A stretch of 50,322 nucleotides of DNA from Kaiparowitsia implicata GSE-PSE-MK54-09C (GTDB lineage Bacteria; Cyanobacteriota; Cyanobacteriia; Elainellales; Elainellaceae). A model generated the notes under the pieces. The model was not told where the DNA came from. It saw nothing but the letters and a program-made list of their open reading frames with translations, and made no database searches. The stretch spans positions 1-50,322 of the forward strand of contig JAHHHI010000100.1 of NCBI GenBank assembly GCA_019359435.1. Reading direction: 5' to 3'. Both the position numbers and the translations under genes were made by a program. Positions 1 through 10,319 of this stretch are shown piece by piece (positions within the stretch are counted from its first letter, which is position 1; each line of letters starts with the position of its first letter).

Positions 1-127
1 TCGCTATTTCGAACCATTACTATCAATGTGCTCCGGCTCAATGGATTTCATTCGCTGACCTCCGCTCTACGAACGCTCGCCAACCAAATTGACCAGATTT
101 TTCACCTCTTACAATGAATCAACCCTG
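1..127 (+). mobile_element. 3' end of an IS, probably ISAs1-like (left contig edge)
   Basis: Bases 2-127 are a perfect inverted copy of 50197-50322. In frame 1, bases 1-117 encode the last 38 residues of a transposase-like protein (includes INVLRLNGF and LRTLANQIDQIF, then TGA at 115-117). The outer terminus of the element is at 127, reading CAGGGTTGATTC outward-in on the minus strand. The C-terminal style (FRTI-INVLR) resembles ISAs1/H-repeat transposases, but 38 residues are too few to be sure of the family. The rest of the IS lies outside the window. Insertion has replaced the 3' end of the neighbouring WD40 gene. Confidence 0.7.
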
Positions 128-3100
128 ACGACCGGGATGAGTTCGGAGGAGAGATTTCTGTGCAACATTCCAGAGATTAACCGTGCCATTCGCATCTGCG
201 GAAGCCAGCAGTTTATTATCGGGACTAAAGCTGACACGGGCAAGTCGGTCATGCTGTCCTGTTAGAGTGGTCAAAAGTTTACCCGTGTTTGCATCCCACA
301 ATTTGATGCTGCCTTCTTCACCCACGGAGGCGATCGTCTGACTATCTGAACTAAAGCTAACATTCCACACATTGCCCTGATGTCCCATGAGCGTTCTCAG
401 TAACGTTAATGGAGGAGTTGAAGATTCATCCTCAACTCGCCACAGCTTCACTGCACCATCTGCGCTAGAAGAGGCTAGAAGTTTACCGCTGGGACTAAAT
501 TTTGTACTCCAGATCCGTCCTTGATGCCCTTCAACAACGCGGGGTTCAATTCCTGCCAGGTTCCACAGTCTTACGGTGTGGTCGGCACTAGCAGAAGCCA
601 GAAGTTTCCCATCTGGACTAAAAGCAACATCCGAGACATGCCCCGTGTGCCCTTTCAGAGTTTGGGGTTCAATATCTTCCTCTGCCAAGAGATCCCAAAG
701 TTTGATAGTGCCATCTTCACTCGCAGAAGCCAGTACCCTGCCAGTAGAATTGAAACTGACGCTGCGTACCGGAGCACTGTGACCTTCAAAAGTTTTGAGA
801 ACCTCACCAGTCTCCACATTCCATAGCTTTACGGTTTTATCAAAACTGGCAGAAACCAGAGTCTTGCCATCAGGACTAAAACTAATGCGGGTGAGGCGAT
901 CGCGATGCCCCGTCAGAGTTTGGACTGCTTTGCCATCTTCAACTCTCCATAGCTTTATGGTTTTGTCAAAACTGGCAGAAGCCAGAAGTTTCCCATCTGG
1001 GCTAAAACTACTGTCGCCAGCAATATCTGGATGCGCCTGGATGATTCTCAACAATTTGCCCTGCTCAAGGTCAAATAACGCTATGGTGCCATTCCAACTT
1101 GTCACCGACAGGACTTTGCCATTGGGACTGAAACTTACACTGGCAAGCATTGGATTATGACCTTGTAAGGACTTGATCAACGTGCCTGTTTCTGCATTCC
1201 ATACCTTGATGGTTCCGTCGTTCCCAGTAGAAGCAAGGAGCTTGCCATCGGGACTAAAGTTGACACTCCAAACTGCGTTGCGGTGTCCTTTAAGGGTTTT
1301 CAATAAGGTGCCGTTGGCATCCCATAGCTTAATCGTTTTATCCGCACTGGCAGAGGCGAGCCGGTTGCCATTTGGGCTAAAACGAACACTCAACACTCTG
1401 TCGTTGTGCCCGCTAAAGAGGTTGTATTCTCGAATGTTGTAAATGGCTTCTTGGAGGGTCGAAACGACCTGAGTATAAACGACGGGCTTTGCAGGATGCT
1501 CCTGTTGTAGAGTTTGCAATTGATGTCCTGCCTTGAGGGCCTGCAACAGTGACTCGAAAGGGCTGGAATTTGAGGAAATTTGGGAATAAACACTCGATAA
1601 TACAGTATTTGTTTCGGCTAGTTCTCGCTGGGCTTGCCGCACTTGCCAGCTGACGATCCCAGCAACTGCCAAAGAGGTGGTTAAAATGATGGAACCCATT
1701 CCAATAATCTTTTTGGCGGCTCGTTTTGCTTTTTCTAATTCATCCCGGGCTTTCTGCTCTGCCAGGTTTAAGGTTTCATTCGCTGTCGCTAAGATCTGAC
1801 TTTCTTCTTCTTTAACAGCCAACCTATGTTGCACAACTCGCTTTTCCAGATCTTGGCTGGTTGCCAGAAAGCGATAGTCCAGATCGCTCAAGTGCTGATG
1901 CTTTGCCCAGGTGAGGGCGTCCTGCAACGCTTCTCCTCGTAACAGACGAGACTCATCCTGCCAATTGGAGGCAACCCAGGCATTAAAGGCTTCAGAATAG
2001 GGTCGCAACTTTGAGAGTTGTTTTTCAACCCAAGCTAAGTCAAACACTTGCTGATAAATGCGGTTGTAAACTCTGAGCATCCCGTGCTGCTGAACGACTA
2101 ACCCCGACAGGCGTAACTCAGTTTGTTCAGGACTGCCATCAGCCTTAACAGTCCCCTGCTGCAACATCTGCTGATATAGACCCAGTAACTGTCCTACTTT
2201 TTGGGGATTTCTAAGCAAGCGATCGCGAATCGTCTTTAAATGCTCTGGTTCATCCTGGGCTTCCCAGTTACGGATAATTTGAGTGTGGACGAGGTGATCA
2301 ATCCATTGGGGAGTCGGAATTTGGGAATCGGGAGTCGGCTGCTCCTCATTCCTGATCCTCTGCACGACCAACTGACACAGCTTTTGGGTTAGAAAAGGTT
2401 GCCCACCCGTCCAGTCCAAGATGGTGGCGATCGCTGCTTGCGGATCACTGACGATTCCTTGCAATCCGGTCACTAAAGGTTGGACTTCATGGGGTTGAAA
2501 GCCTTGCAATGCGATCGCTCGACCAATGTTGAATGGGGTCTGAGTTTTATCGGTAATTAAGTCGGAGGGAGTTGCCACGCCAAGGAGGGCAAATGTAAGG
2601 CGATGATACGCCGGGTTATCAACGCGGCGATTGTAGAAGAAACGGATTAGAGCAAAGAAATCATCGAGAGAGAAATCCTGACTCAGCACTCGATCAATTT
2701 CATCAATAAAAATGACAATCTTGCTGGAAATTTCGGTGAGAAGAATCTCATCAATAAACAGGTGCAGACGTTGAACCGGGGAAGAATATTCTTGTTGCGA
2801 TCGCCACCATTGTCGCCAGTTAACCTTAGTGGATAACTGACAACTACTGACCAATGCACTGACTAACCCGGAGTACCATTTTTCTGGGGTAACACCTTGT
2901 TTGCCAATGCCGGTTAAATCTACAAAAGCACAGGTCACCTTATCGGCTTGTAAGCGTTGCATCGTCCGGACTCGCAGACTCGACTTTCCCATTTGCCGCG
3001 AGTTCAACACGTAGCAAAATTCCCCAGCTTTTAATGCCTCAAAGAACTCTGTATCCGCCTTCCGTGTGACGTAACTAGTCGCGTGGATAGGTAAACTGCC

Positions 3101-3139
3101 ACCAACGTGATAAGAAGAACGAGATACAGAGTCCATCAT
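119..3139 (-). CDS. AAA-like/WD40-repeat protein (STAND-like), 3' end truncated by IS
   Basis: The protein has 1006 residues. The N-terminal ~370 residues form the cyanobacterial AAA-like domain, with a Walker A region NSRQMGKSS near residue 46 and a Walker B region IVIFIDEID near 140. A linker with a coiled coil and one membrane segment (about 478-498) follows, then ten WD40 repeats (about 575-1000) that should form a propeller. Such proteins are thought to be ATP-driven signalling or scaffold NTPases; the partner is unknown. The last codons CAG GGT TGA belong to the IS terminus at 119-127, so the natural C-terminus is missing and some propeller blades are probably lost. The start ATGATG (3139) directly follows the stop of the upstream hydrolase gene, so the two are translationally coupled. 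Confidence 0.9.
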   Translation of the reverse strand: MMDSVSRSSYHVGGSLPIHATSYVTRKADTEFFEALKAGEFCYVLNSRQMGKSSLRVRTMQRLQADKVTCAFVDLTGIGKQGVTPEKWYSGLVSALVSSCQLSTKVNWRQWWRSQQEYSSPVQRLHLFIDEILLTEISSKIVIFIDEIDRVLSQDFSLDDFFALIRFFYNRRVDNPAYHRLTFALLGVATPSDLITDKTQTPFNIGRAIALQGFQPHEVQPLVTGLQGIVSDPQAAIATILDWTGGQPFLTQKLCQLVVQRIRNEEQPTPDSQIPTPQWIDHLVHTQIIRNWEAQDEPEHLKTIRDRLLRNPQKVGQLLGLYQQMLQQGTVKADGSPEQTELRLSGLVVQQHGMLRVYNRIYQQVFDLAWVEKQLSKLRPYSEAFNAWVASNWQDESRLLRGEALQDALTWAKHQHLSDLDYRFLATSQDLEKRVVQHRLAVKEEESQILATANETLNLAEQKARDELEKAKRAAKKIIGMGSIILTTSLAVAGIVSWQVRQAQRELAETNTVLSSVYSQISSNSSPFESLLQALKAGHQLQTLQQEHPAKPVVYTQVVSTLQEAIYNIREYNLFSGHNDRVLSVRFSPNGNRLASASADKTIKLWDANGTLLKTLKGHRNAVWSVNFSPDGKLLASTGNDGTIKVWNAETGTLIKSLQGHNPMLASVSFSPNGKVLSVTSWNGTIALFDLEQGKLLRIIQAHPDIAGDSSFSPDGKLLASASFDKTIKLWRVEDGKAVQTLTGHRDRLTRISFSPDGKTLVSASFDKTVKLWNVETGEVLKTFEGHSAPVRSVSFNSTGRVLASASEDGTIKLWDLLAEEDIEPQTLKGHTGHVSDVAFSPDGKLLASASADHTVRLWNLAGIEPRVVEGHQGRIWSTKFSPSGKLLASSSADGAVKLWRVEDESSTPPLTLLRTLMGHQGNVWNVSFSSDSQTIASVGEEGSIKLWDANTGKLLTTLTGQHDRLARVSFSPDNKLLASADANGTVNLWNVAQKSLLRTHPGRQG

Positions 3140-4210
3140 CTAATTCGCTCCAGCGAGTATCAGGTTTAAAAATTCCTCCCGATCAAATCCTCCCGTTTCG
3201 GTTTCAGGCGATGTTTCATCGTTCAATCGTCCCAATCGCACGACGACCAAATTTTGCTCTGGCAACACAAACATGACTTGATTCCCTGCCCCGATTGCCA
3301 TCACCATGGAGTCAGAAGCAGTGCGAATCGGCTCTGTGGGTAGCCCGTTATGAGACAAACCAGGCCTGTTTAACCAGAACGTTAGCCCATAAGCGGGGTT
3401 TCTCGAACTACCCTGAAAACACTGGTCTAGCAGCCTGGAATCCAGCAATTGTTGCCCTTGCCACTGTCCACGATTGAGGAGCAGCACGCCATATTTTGCC
3501 CACTCCCTGGCACTGATTACGGCACCCGAGGGGAGATTGGGTTGGCCATTCTGGTGACGCCAACGATCGACCCTCAACCCAATCGGTTGCAAAACCCGTG
3601 AATCTAGATACTCCAGAGGTGAACCTGCCATTCCCCGTGCCTCCAGTTTGCGGCGCATTACCTCTCCAAAAATCTGAAAGGGAACTGGCCCATATTGAAA
3701 GCGGTCTCCCGGTCTCGCAGTTAACGGTGCCCTGATTGCCTCAGCATAAGTAGGAATACTTCTGTTCTCTCCCGGCTGAATGCCACTAGTAAGGTTAAGC
3801 AGCTGACGAATGGTGATTTGCGATTTTTGTGGATGGAGCCTCCACCCAGGGATTGTATTGGCAACAGGTTCATCCAGGGCCAGCAGTCCATCCTGCACAC
3901 CTAGAAGGGCGATCGCGCAGGAAAAGGATTTGGTGCCACTCGCGAGGAAGCGTCCCTGTTCGGGATTCGCTCCAGGAGGATAGGACTCAAATACCACCTG
4001 TCCTGATCTCACAACGACCATCGCTCGCCCATTGTTAGCTTCAGAATACTGAGCAGCTCTGCGATAACGATTCTGTGCAGCATTGATTTGAGTTGGAGCC
4101 GCGATCGCTGGGGGAGGCTGCCTAACACAAGCATTCAGAATGGTGCCCAAAAGCAACACACTGAGTATCAATTCAGTAACACGCTTAAGGTTCATCGGTA
4201 CTGTCTTCAT
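3140..4210 (-). CDS. Lipoprotein serine hydrolase, class C beta-lactamase fold
   Basis: About 356 residues starting MKTVPMNLKRV. The ATG at 4210 is preferred over the TTG at 4225 because a GGAGA ribosome-binding site sits 8-10 bases before it. A signal peptide ends in the lipobox LNAC, so the protein is probably lipid-anchored. The serine of the SxxK motif is in SGTK (Ser91), within a hydrolase fold typical of penicillin-binding/beta-lactamase-related esterases, carboxypeptidases and amidases. The second-motif tyrosine is probably in FQYGPVPF. Substrate cannot be told from sequence. The stop TAG abuts the start of the AAA/WD40 gene, suggesting a two-gene operon. Confidence 0.85.
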   Translation of the reverse strand: MKTVPMNLKRVTELILSVLLLGTILNACVRQPPPAIAAPTQINAAQNRYRRAAQYSEANNGRAMVVVRSGQVVFESYPPGANPEQGRFLASGTKSFSCAIALLGVQDGLLALDEPVANTIPGWRLHPQKSQITIRQLLNLTSGIQPGENRSIPTYAEAIRAPLTARPGDRFQYGPVPFQIFGEVMRRKLEARGMAGSPLEYLDSRVLQPIGLRVDRWRHQNGQPNLPSGAVISAREWAKYGVLLLNRGQWQGQQLLDSRLLDQCFQGSSRNPAYGLTFWLNRPGLSHNGLPTEPIRTASDSMVMAIGAGNQVMFVLPEQNLVVVRLGRLNDETSPETETGGFDREEFLNLILAGAN

Positions 4211-4263
4211 GATTGATATCTCCAAAAATTAGATACGAATGAGCTGTATAGACTTACGCAAAC

Positions 4264-4322
4264 CTCGGAATTGTTGATAGGAAACTTTAACCTTCCGAGA
4301 TTCTTTGAGAAACCGGGTTTCT
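4264..4322. repeat. Small intergenic palindromic repeats
   Basis: CTCGGAA at 4264-4270 pairs with TTCCGAG at 4293-4299, and AGAAACCGGGTTTCT at 4308-4322 is a near-perfect palindrome. A related AGAAACC..TTTGTTCT pair follows at about 4361-4377. These resemble the dispersed hairpin repeats common between cyanobacterial genes. They could act as a terminator for the minus-strand gene at 4381-4734, but there is no clear T-run. Confidence 0.45.
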
Positions 4323-4380
4323 GCATGAAAAACAAGGCTTTTAGATTTAACAAAGGGTGAGAAACCTCGTTTGTTCTAAG

Positions 4381-4734
4381 TTAGCCCTGCTCTCGCCACT
4401 GAATGAGAACATTCGCAACAGTGAAATCATCCGGATCGACTCGCCGGATCGTGATGCGATTTTCTCCTGAATTCAAGAAATTTTGAGGCACACGATCCAT
4501 CCAAGTTGTCCAGAGATTACTGCCTGCTTGTCGCGGAATATCAAAGCTGGGCAAATCTCGACCATTAATCAAAATTCTGTGGTTGCCTCCCTGCACATCA
4601 AAAGCCTGAATCAAGAGATAGCCATTACCGCTGCCTAAGGGATTACCTTCAAGGTTAAAAGTGCGAGTCGCTGAAGGGTTTTGAGCATTGAATTGGAAGT
4701 CAAAATTGACCCATGCAAAATCTGAACGTGCCAT
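4381..4734 (-). CDS. Conserved hypothetical, beta-sandwich-like small protein
   Basis: 117 residues beginning MARSDFAWVNF. This ATG follows an AGGAGA ribosome-binding site at good spacing; a longer frame opens from 4815 but adds unlikely low-complexity sequence. No signal peptide is seen. Alternating hydrophobic strands and the phrase NRITIRRVDPDDFTVANV suggest an all-beta, carbohydrate-binding-like fold. I do not recognise a named family and assign no function. It is a separate unit about 170 bases upstream of the hydrolase operon on the same strand. Confidence 0.7.
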   Translation of the reverse strand: MARSDFAWVNFDFQFNAQNPSATRTFNLEGNPLGSGNGYLLIQAFDVQGGNHRILINGRDLPSFDIPRQAGSNLWTTWMDRVPQNFLNSGENRITIRRVDPDDFTVANVLIQWREQG

Positions 4735-5007
4735 TGTATTTCTCCTGGTTTTGAGATCAAGTTGTAAATGAAATCCTAGGGTTGAAAGATTTAATGCCTT
4801 TTCACCTTTGGACACCTCCTATTGTTCTCAAATCCCAGAGCAGTGGCGATAGGAAAAAATCAGGTATCAACCGATAAAGTCTCCTGATTTTATTCCCCTG
4901 GCAGGTTGAGTTTTTGCTGAAGACAATGATGAACGACACACCAGTTTGATGCTGTCTCTCAAGCAGTAAATCAATGGGTGTTCATTATTTAACCAAGGAG
5001 AAAACTC

Positions 5008-5376
5008 ATGAAAAAGTCGTCATTTATTGGACTTACTGTTCTGGCTGCCCTCTTGCAATTGACTCCCTATCCAGCAGCAGCAGCAACCCCAAAACCCTAT
5101 TGCTCAGTTGCTTCAAATAGCGGTGGTAGTTGGCATACATGGACTGCATCAAGCCAGCAAGAAGCCTGTTACATTGCCTTCTTTAAGGTACTGGGATTTG
5201 GTCAAAGTGTTGATAGAGCCTGGAGAGGTTCCTACAAAACAGGTTTAAACAAAGCAGAACTGTCTTGTAATCAAGGCAAGAAAACGGTCTATGGCAACAA
5301 TACTCAGGTGTTTACTAATGCTGTCAATATGTCGAATCAATTGAACTGGAAGGGCTGCATTATTAAAGTCCTCTAG
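5008..5376 (+). CDS. Secreted small cysteine-containing protein
   Basis: 122 residues with a clear Sec signal peptide (MKKSSFIGLTVLAALLQ, cleavage near AAAA-TPKP). A strong AAGGAG site precedes the ATG. The mature part is about 97 residues with four cysteines spaced so that two disulfides are possible, and several Trp/Tyr residues. No family is recognised. It lies 64 bases upstream of the secreted hydrolase at 5441 on the same strand and may be co-transcribed with it. Confidence 0.75.
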   Translation: MKKSSFIGLTVLAALLQLTPYPAAAATPKPYCSVASNSGGSWHTWTASSQQEACYIAFFKVLGFGQSVDRAWRGSYKTGLNKAELSCNQGKKTVYGNNTQVFTNAVNMSNQLNWKGCIIKVL

Positions 5377-5440
5377 TGATCGGCTGTTGTGCATCTACCT
5401 CATTAATCCCCGAATGTCTAAACCTGTAAGGAGAAACATT

Positions 5441-7300
5441 ATGAAACGAACTGCGATCGCCACTCTTGTGGCACTTGGACTCACATTACTCACCTCAAAT
5501 GCACCTGCCTCTGCTAATACAATTGATGACCCCAATGATGTTGCCTGGGCATCCATTCGCGGCTACACCAGTCAACAATTTCATAACTATTTCAACCAGA
5601 AGAAAGAAGAGGGCTATCGCGTCATTGATATTGAAGTAGATGAAGTCAATGGGCAGCCTCGCTATGCAGCCGTCTTCCAATTCAACACAGATAACCGTGG
5701 CTGGGCAAGTTTGCGGGACCTGACTCACGAACAGTTTTCCCAGGAATGGGAAGATTACAAAAATAAGGGCTATCGCCTGATTGACCAGGAAGCCTACATG
5801 CTTAACGGTCAGCGCCGCTATGCCGGTGTCTGGGTAGAGAACAAAGAGAATTTTGGCTGGGTGTCTTATCGAAACGTTGATAGCGCTGAATTTGGCGATC
5901 GCTTCAACACCTACAGAGAGCAGGGCTACCGCATGGTGGATGTGGAAGCGTACCCCAGCGGACGAAATACTCTGTATGCTGCGGTCTGGGTCAAGGATGG
6001 ACAGTCCCTCTCCTGGGCAGAACATCGGGATATGACCGCAGCCCAGTACGGAGAGAAGTTTGACTTATTTAGGGATCAAGGCTACCGGGTGCTGGATCTG
6101 GAGTCCTATCAGCAAAACGGGCAACAGCGATATGCCGCTATTTGGGTCAAGAATACGAACGGTCGAGGCTGGGCAGCCCGTCGCGATATGACGGCAAGTG
6201 GATTTGGCAACTGGTGGAAAACCTACAAAGATGAAGGATATCGACTAGTTGACTTTGAATCTTATCCAACAGCTGAGGGCACCCGCTATGCAGGGGTCTG
6301 GCGGCAGAACGGCGATCGCCTCAGTTGGTCTGGTAAAAAAGCGGCGGATCAGGCGATCGCCGCCTACCAGAATGCCAACAAAGTACCTGGAATTAGCGTC
6401 GCGATTGCCCGAGACGGCAAGATCCTGTACTCGCGTGGCTTTGGTTATGCTGATATTGCCAATCAGGAGGTTGCCCACGCTGGTACGGTCTATCGATTGG
6501 CATCTGTCAGTAAGCCGATTACAGCTCTCTTGACGATGCGGTTGGTTGATCTAGGTCAGCTTTCTCTGAATGATTCAACCCGGGAACATGTTCCAGCACT
6601 CCCTAGATTTCATAGCCACACTGTTGACCACTTGCTAAGGCATCGCTCTGGCATTCGCCATTACAAAACAACAGACTATCAGAAAGATTGCAACTTAACG
6701 GTGTCCAACACCTCCAACTGGCAAGATTTCAGCGCCACCCAATACCCTACGGCGCTGGCGGCAACGGTTCTGTTTCGTCAAGATTCGCTGCTATTTGAAC
6801 CTGATACACAAGGCTGCTACAGCACCCATGCCTATACGGTGCTTGGGGCTGCCCTGGAAGGCGCAGGAAATGCGTCGTTCTCGACCTTGCTCAATCGTGA
6901 ACTGACTCAACGGTTAGACTTGCCAACACTGCAACCGGAATTCCTCAATCAGTCAAATTCTGAGCGTGCCAATATCTATAGGCTCTCAAACGGCTCGAGT
7001 GTGCTGTCCAGTCGCGACAACCTCAGTTGGAAATATCCCGGAGGTGGACTAGAGGCATCTGCAATGGATATGACTCGTCTTGGGATGAAGGTCTTTGATG
7101 GCTCGGTCATCTCAGCTCAGTCCCGCAATACTCTGTGGCCAGGCAGCTCCTTATCTCGCTCTGGCTCCCAGAATGGCGCGAAGTCTTTCTGGCGGCTCTA
7201 TTTCAATGACAAGACCGTGATTACCGTCCTCTCTAATCAAAATAACGGCAATCCTGGAGAGCTAACTGAGACCCTCGGCACTATCGTCAAGAATAACTAA
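5441..7300 (+). CDS. Secreted five-repeat (BTRD1-like) beta-lactamase-family hydrolase
   Basis: 619 residues from ATG 5441, which has AAGGAG upstream; the frame opens at 5387 but that start lacks a site. A signal peptide (residues 1-25) is followed by five repeats of about 50 residues built on WAxxRxxTxxxFxxxxxxxxxxGYRxxDxE...YAxVW. This is the pattern of the bacterial tandem repeat domain found in front of polyglycine-hydrolase-like serine enzymes. The C-terminal half is a class C beta-lactamase/PBP fold with SVSK (Ser355, Lys358), a Tyr in CYSTHAY as likely second motif, and HRSGIRHY. It is probably an extracellular peptidase or esterase; the polyglycine-hydrolase comparison rests on architecture only. 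Confidence 0.85.
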   Translation: MKRTAIATLVALGLTLLTSNAPASANTIDDPNDVAWASIRGYTSQQFHNYFNQKKEEGYRVIDIEVDEVNGQPRYAAVFQFNTDNRGWASLRDLTHEQFSQEWEDYKNKGYRLIDQEAYMLNGQRRYAGVWVENKENFGWVSYRNVDSAEFGDRFNTYREQGYRMVDVEAYPSGRNTLYAAVWVKDGQSLSWAEHRDMTAAQYGEKFDLFRDQGYRVLDLESYQQNGQQRYAAIWVKNTNGRGWAARRDMTASGFGNWWKTYKDEGYRLVDFESYPTAEGTRYAGVWRQNGDRLSWSGKKAADQAIAAYQNANKVPGISVAIARDGKILYSRGFGYADIANQEVAHAGTVYRLASVSKPITALLTMRLVDLGQLSLNDSTREHVPALPRFHSHTVDHLLRHRSGIRHYKTTDYQKDCNLTVSNTSNWQDFSATQYPTALAATVLFRQDSLLFEPDTQGCYSTHAYTVLGAALEGAGNASFSTLLNRELTQRLDLPTLQPEFLNQSNSERANIYRLSNGSSVLSSRDNLSWKYPGGGLEASAMDMTRLGMKVFDGSVISAQSRNTLWPGSSLSRSGSQNGAKSFWRLYFNDKTVITVLSNQNNGNPGELTETLGTIVKNN

Positions 7301-7328
7301 GGAACCGTAGAGGTTCGGGTTTGAATAG

Positions 7329-7359
7329 GTGCGATCGCTCAAATTCTGGGCGATCGCAC
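7329..7359. terminator. Hairpin between convergent genes made from two HIP1 palindromes
   Basis: GTGCGATCGC at 7329-7338 pairs perfectly with GCGATCGCAC at 7350-7359 around an 11-base loop. It sits in the 65-base gap between the plus-strand hydrolase stop and the minus-strand AAA gene stop. It could serve as a bidirectional terminator, although there is no long T-run. Confidence 0.5.
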
Positions 7360-7365
7360 TTAACG

Positions 7366-8775
7366 TTATCCCAATACTCTGCAAAAGTACTTGCGGTACA
7401 GGTTGCAACGGGGCACAACATGATTATCTAGCCGCTTCACCAGTCCCATACTGTACAGCTGATAACTTTGCATTGAAGGTAACTCCACAGGGTCGGGTGA
7501 TAGCACCACCTGTTTAAACATTTGAGCCAGTTCCGGCGTTTGTTGTAATGTCTCCAAATAACGTCGTAAATGATGGCTAAAGATGCCTGCTTCTGTAGAA
7601 GCGTCTTGCAGTAGTTGTGCCAAAGTTGCGTTACCTCTACTCAGGGCATACATTGCCAATCGGACTAGATAGGGGTGTCCTCCCACCATCTGCATTAATT
7701 GACGGCATTGTTGCTCCTGCCACTCTAGATGATGTCGGTGAGCTAACTCCTGAACTTGATAGGAGTCAAACTCGCTCAACTCTATCGGAATCCCAGCATT
7801 AAACGGAGATTGGTTAATGTCCAGCGGAATGTAGACCTCAGTAGAATGGGCAATTACCAGTCGGAGCTGCTGCCAAGTTTTTGAAGTCTTGCCCTTCTCG
7901 TGCCAACTTCGCAACAACCCCAAAAAGTCTTCAACGACCCCGGCTTCTGAAAAGAGGCGATCAACCTCATCCAGACTTAGAACCAGAGGTTCACCAATTT
8001 CTGCGAGTAAATACTCCTCAAAATAAGCTGTGCAATTATCATTACTACCCAAAATATCGGTATTCCAAAACTCGTGCAGCTGATTCTCTAACTTGAGCTG
8101 TCGCCCAACCATCAAACACAGCCAACGCAAAAATTTGTCTAAATCGGTCAAAATAGAGCGATCAACGCTACCCAAATCCAGATAAGCCGTTTGACTGCTT
8201 TGTTTTGCGGCATGGTCGAGAAGCCGGGCAATTAAGGACGTTTTGCCCATCAATTTTGGTGCTTTGATCCGAATCAATGCACCTGGTTGAATCACCTCTT
8301 GATAACAATATGTTTCAACACCGGGCCGCTCTAAGTAGAAGGGGGAATCCAACGCAACTAATCCTTCAGGAAAGGGAAGTGTCTTCCATAAAGTCGAGGC
8401 TGACGTAGAGGATTTAGTTGCCAAGTCTTGTTGTTTCCAGGCTCTCTTCAGGGCTTCCTTAAAATTTTTTTTAGTAATGTGTTCTTGCAGGGCATCTGAT
8501 AGCTTTTTCCATAACTTGTTACCAATATCTTTGTTCAAATACTCTGCACTGTAGCCATAAGATTTTGCAATCTCATCATAGGTTTCTCCCTGCCACGCAC
8601 CTTGGAGTACTTTGATTTCAATATCGCTTAAATGTTTTCCAAAGTAATTGAACACAACAGTATCTCCACATTCTTTCCCCTGCATCCAGGAAAAATCCTG
8701 TTCTGAGCCTGTTAAGTGGCTAATTTCAGAGTTGGAGTCAGGAAACTCAGGTTCCTCAATCACTGGGACAGTCAT
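7366..8775 (-). CDS. HTH plus AAA-like ATPase domain protein (VMAP-type N-terminus)
   Basis: 469 residues. Residues about 45-115 look like the helix-turn-helix domain seen at the start of cyanobacterial VMAP/AAA_35 proteins (LSDIEIKVLQGAWQGETYDE). An AAA-like NTPase domain follows, with P-loop APKLMGKTS near 170 and Walker B LVLSLDEVDRLF near 268. The C-terminal part resembles the helical lid of STAND NTPases. It is related to the N-terminal domain of the WD40 protein at 119-3139 but has no propeller. It is probably a signalling switch or regulator; target unknown. It stands alone, convergent to the secreted hydrolase. Confidence 0.8.
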   Translation of the reverse strand: MTVPVIEEPEFPDSNSEISHLTGSEQDFSWMQGKECGDTVVFNYFGKHLSDIEIKVLQGAWQGETYDEIAKSYGYSAEYLNKDIGNKLWKKLSDALQEHITKKNFKEALKRAWKQQDLATKSSTSASTLWKTLPFPEGLVALDSPFYLERPGVETYCYQEVIQPGALIRIKAPKLMGKTSLIARLLDHAAKQSSQTAYLDLGSVDRSILTDLDKFLRWLCLMVGRQLKLENQLHEFWNTDILGSNDNCTAYFEEYLLAEIGEPLVLSLDEVDRLFSEAGVVEDFLGLLRSWHEKGKTSKTWQQLRLVIAHSTEVYIPLDINQSPFNAGIPIELSEFDSYQVQELAHRHHLEWQEQQCRQLMQMVGGHPYLVRLAMYALSRGNATLAQLLQDASTEAGIFSHHLRRYLETLQQTPELAQMFKQVVLSPDPVELPSMQSYQLYSMGLVKRLDNHVVPRCNLYRKYFCRVLG

Positions 8776-8860
8776 AAGAGGGGGCTAAGTGTGGGGGAGC
8801 ATTGCCATTAACAAGTAAATCTACAAAATGTCCCCTTGCGATTCCAGATCTTTACACCTT

Positions 8861-10062
8861 TTAGTCTAGTAGCCTGCTTGACTGACAAAACCAGAAAGCT
8901 GGGAAGCGAGATAGAACGGTGAATTCACGCTGTAAAGAATGATTCAACTGACGCTGAGAGGCCAGTGCAGGTTCTGGGTCAGGTGCACCTGAGAGCAGCC
9001 AGTAAAGTTGAAGGGTCCTCTGCTCAGTCACCGCTAGCCGAATCCAGTTCCAGCCTAATTTCAAGTCGCTCATTCCCCGATGCCAGTGCGGGTCTACTCG
9101 CCGCCTTTGGTGTGTTGCGACCACCTACCCCCTTGCAGCACTAGAAACAGCATCGTCAAGGCAATCACCCCACAAAGCTGGGATAACGAGAACTTGTCGC
9201 GAATCCGGGAGGCTTCTAACTGGAAACCGTTGGACTTGAGATCCAAGAAGGATTCTTCGACTTGAAACCGCAGGCGATATTGGGCAAACGTTTGTGGGTT
9301 GGTAGATTCATCGCTAACAATCACCCAGTACTCCCCACTTGGCTTGTCATGGGCAAAGGCTAAGTAGACATCCCGGTAGGGTTTGGTTTTACCAATCGCC
9401 ACAGCCTCGGTGCAGTAAACGTCTCCTGCTTTGAGTACGACCCTAGAGACGGTGTGCCATTGCCCGTGCAACTGGAACTGAAACGACCGCTTGATGCGGA
9501 TACGGAAGTGCCAATGCAGTGTCTCTTTGAGATACTTCATCAGCTTGCCATCCGCAAATCCTCGGTCGGCGAGCAAAACTACCTCGACCCCATCGGGAAT
9601 GGTGCGCATTGCTTGTCTAAGCACCCGTTGAATCGTCCATAACCGCACTGTACTAATGCTTTGCGCCACAATCGTCCACGCCACCAGCAGCGTTCGTCCT
9701 CGAAACACCACCCCCACCCAGACAATGCAGAAGCAATTCCACACGACTGTGGTATCTAAACTCAGATACAACCGGTGTTTGCCCCAGTGGGATAATGCCT
9801 ATACCATCAGCGCTTGATGGGCTGCTTTGACATCAATTCGTCGGTTCGACAACCAGCGTCGCAACCGCCGTTGGTGGGATTGCGCAATGTTGGCACGGCT
9901 TTTGACGCACATCCCAAAGCCACTGAGATGGACGTTTTGGCTTTCGATGATACCAATGACCATCCAGCAGAGGGTCTGCAGATGCCGCAAGTCGCGCCAT
10001 TGGGCATCAGATTGACTCGCAAAGTCATTAAACGCATCATAGAGTCGGGAAGTTGGAGTCAT
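8861..10062 (-). pseudogene. IS4-family transposase, nonsense and frameshift mutations
   Basis: The reading begins MTPTSRLYDAFNDF at 10062 and matches the DDE transposases of the IS4 superfamily. LSLDTT carries the first catalytic Asp, LLADRGFADG the second, and QVEESFLDLKSNGFQ the Glu. An in-frame TAG at 9799-9801 (after ALMV) and a frameshift near 9110-9125 (between FLVLQGG and THQRRRVDPHW) break it. The stop at 8861 lies just outside the IS terminus. It should be inactive unless both lesions are bypassed. Confidence 0.8.
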
Positions 10063-10319
10063 TGGTCGTGCTGATTTGTGTGGTAACTTGCCAGCTTAAA
10101 CCAAGCTCCTCTTCCCGCCTAGTCCCTGTTTCAGCCGCTACCACTTTTGTCAGTATGAGAACCGTTCTAAATTTTTGTATAATAGCAACGGTTGAAATGC
10201 TCATTCTCTCGTTAACTATGTGCAAAACTCAGTGCCTTTGCAAACTGGAAGACAGTACAAAAGCACCAAAATGAGAATTGCTGTTCAGCCGCTACCACTT
10301 TTGTTAGTCAATCAGGCTT
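8871..10319 (-). mobile_element. Decayed IS4-like element
   Basis: Termini are imperfect inverted repeats: AGCCTGCTTGACTGACAAAA at 8871-8890 and its relative AGCCTGATTGACTAACAAAA read on the minus strand from 10319. The element is about 1.45 kb and carries one broken transposase. Its right end is odd: the 25-base terminal motif TTCAGCCGCTACCACTTTTG.. occurs twice, at 10130-10154 and 10284-10308, with about 130 bases between. No clear target duplication is visible. A second relic of this IS lies at 37548-37665 and a MITE with the same core terminus at 37667-37801. Confidence 0.75.
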
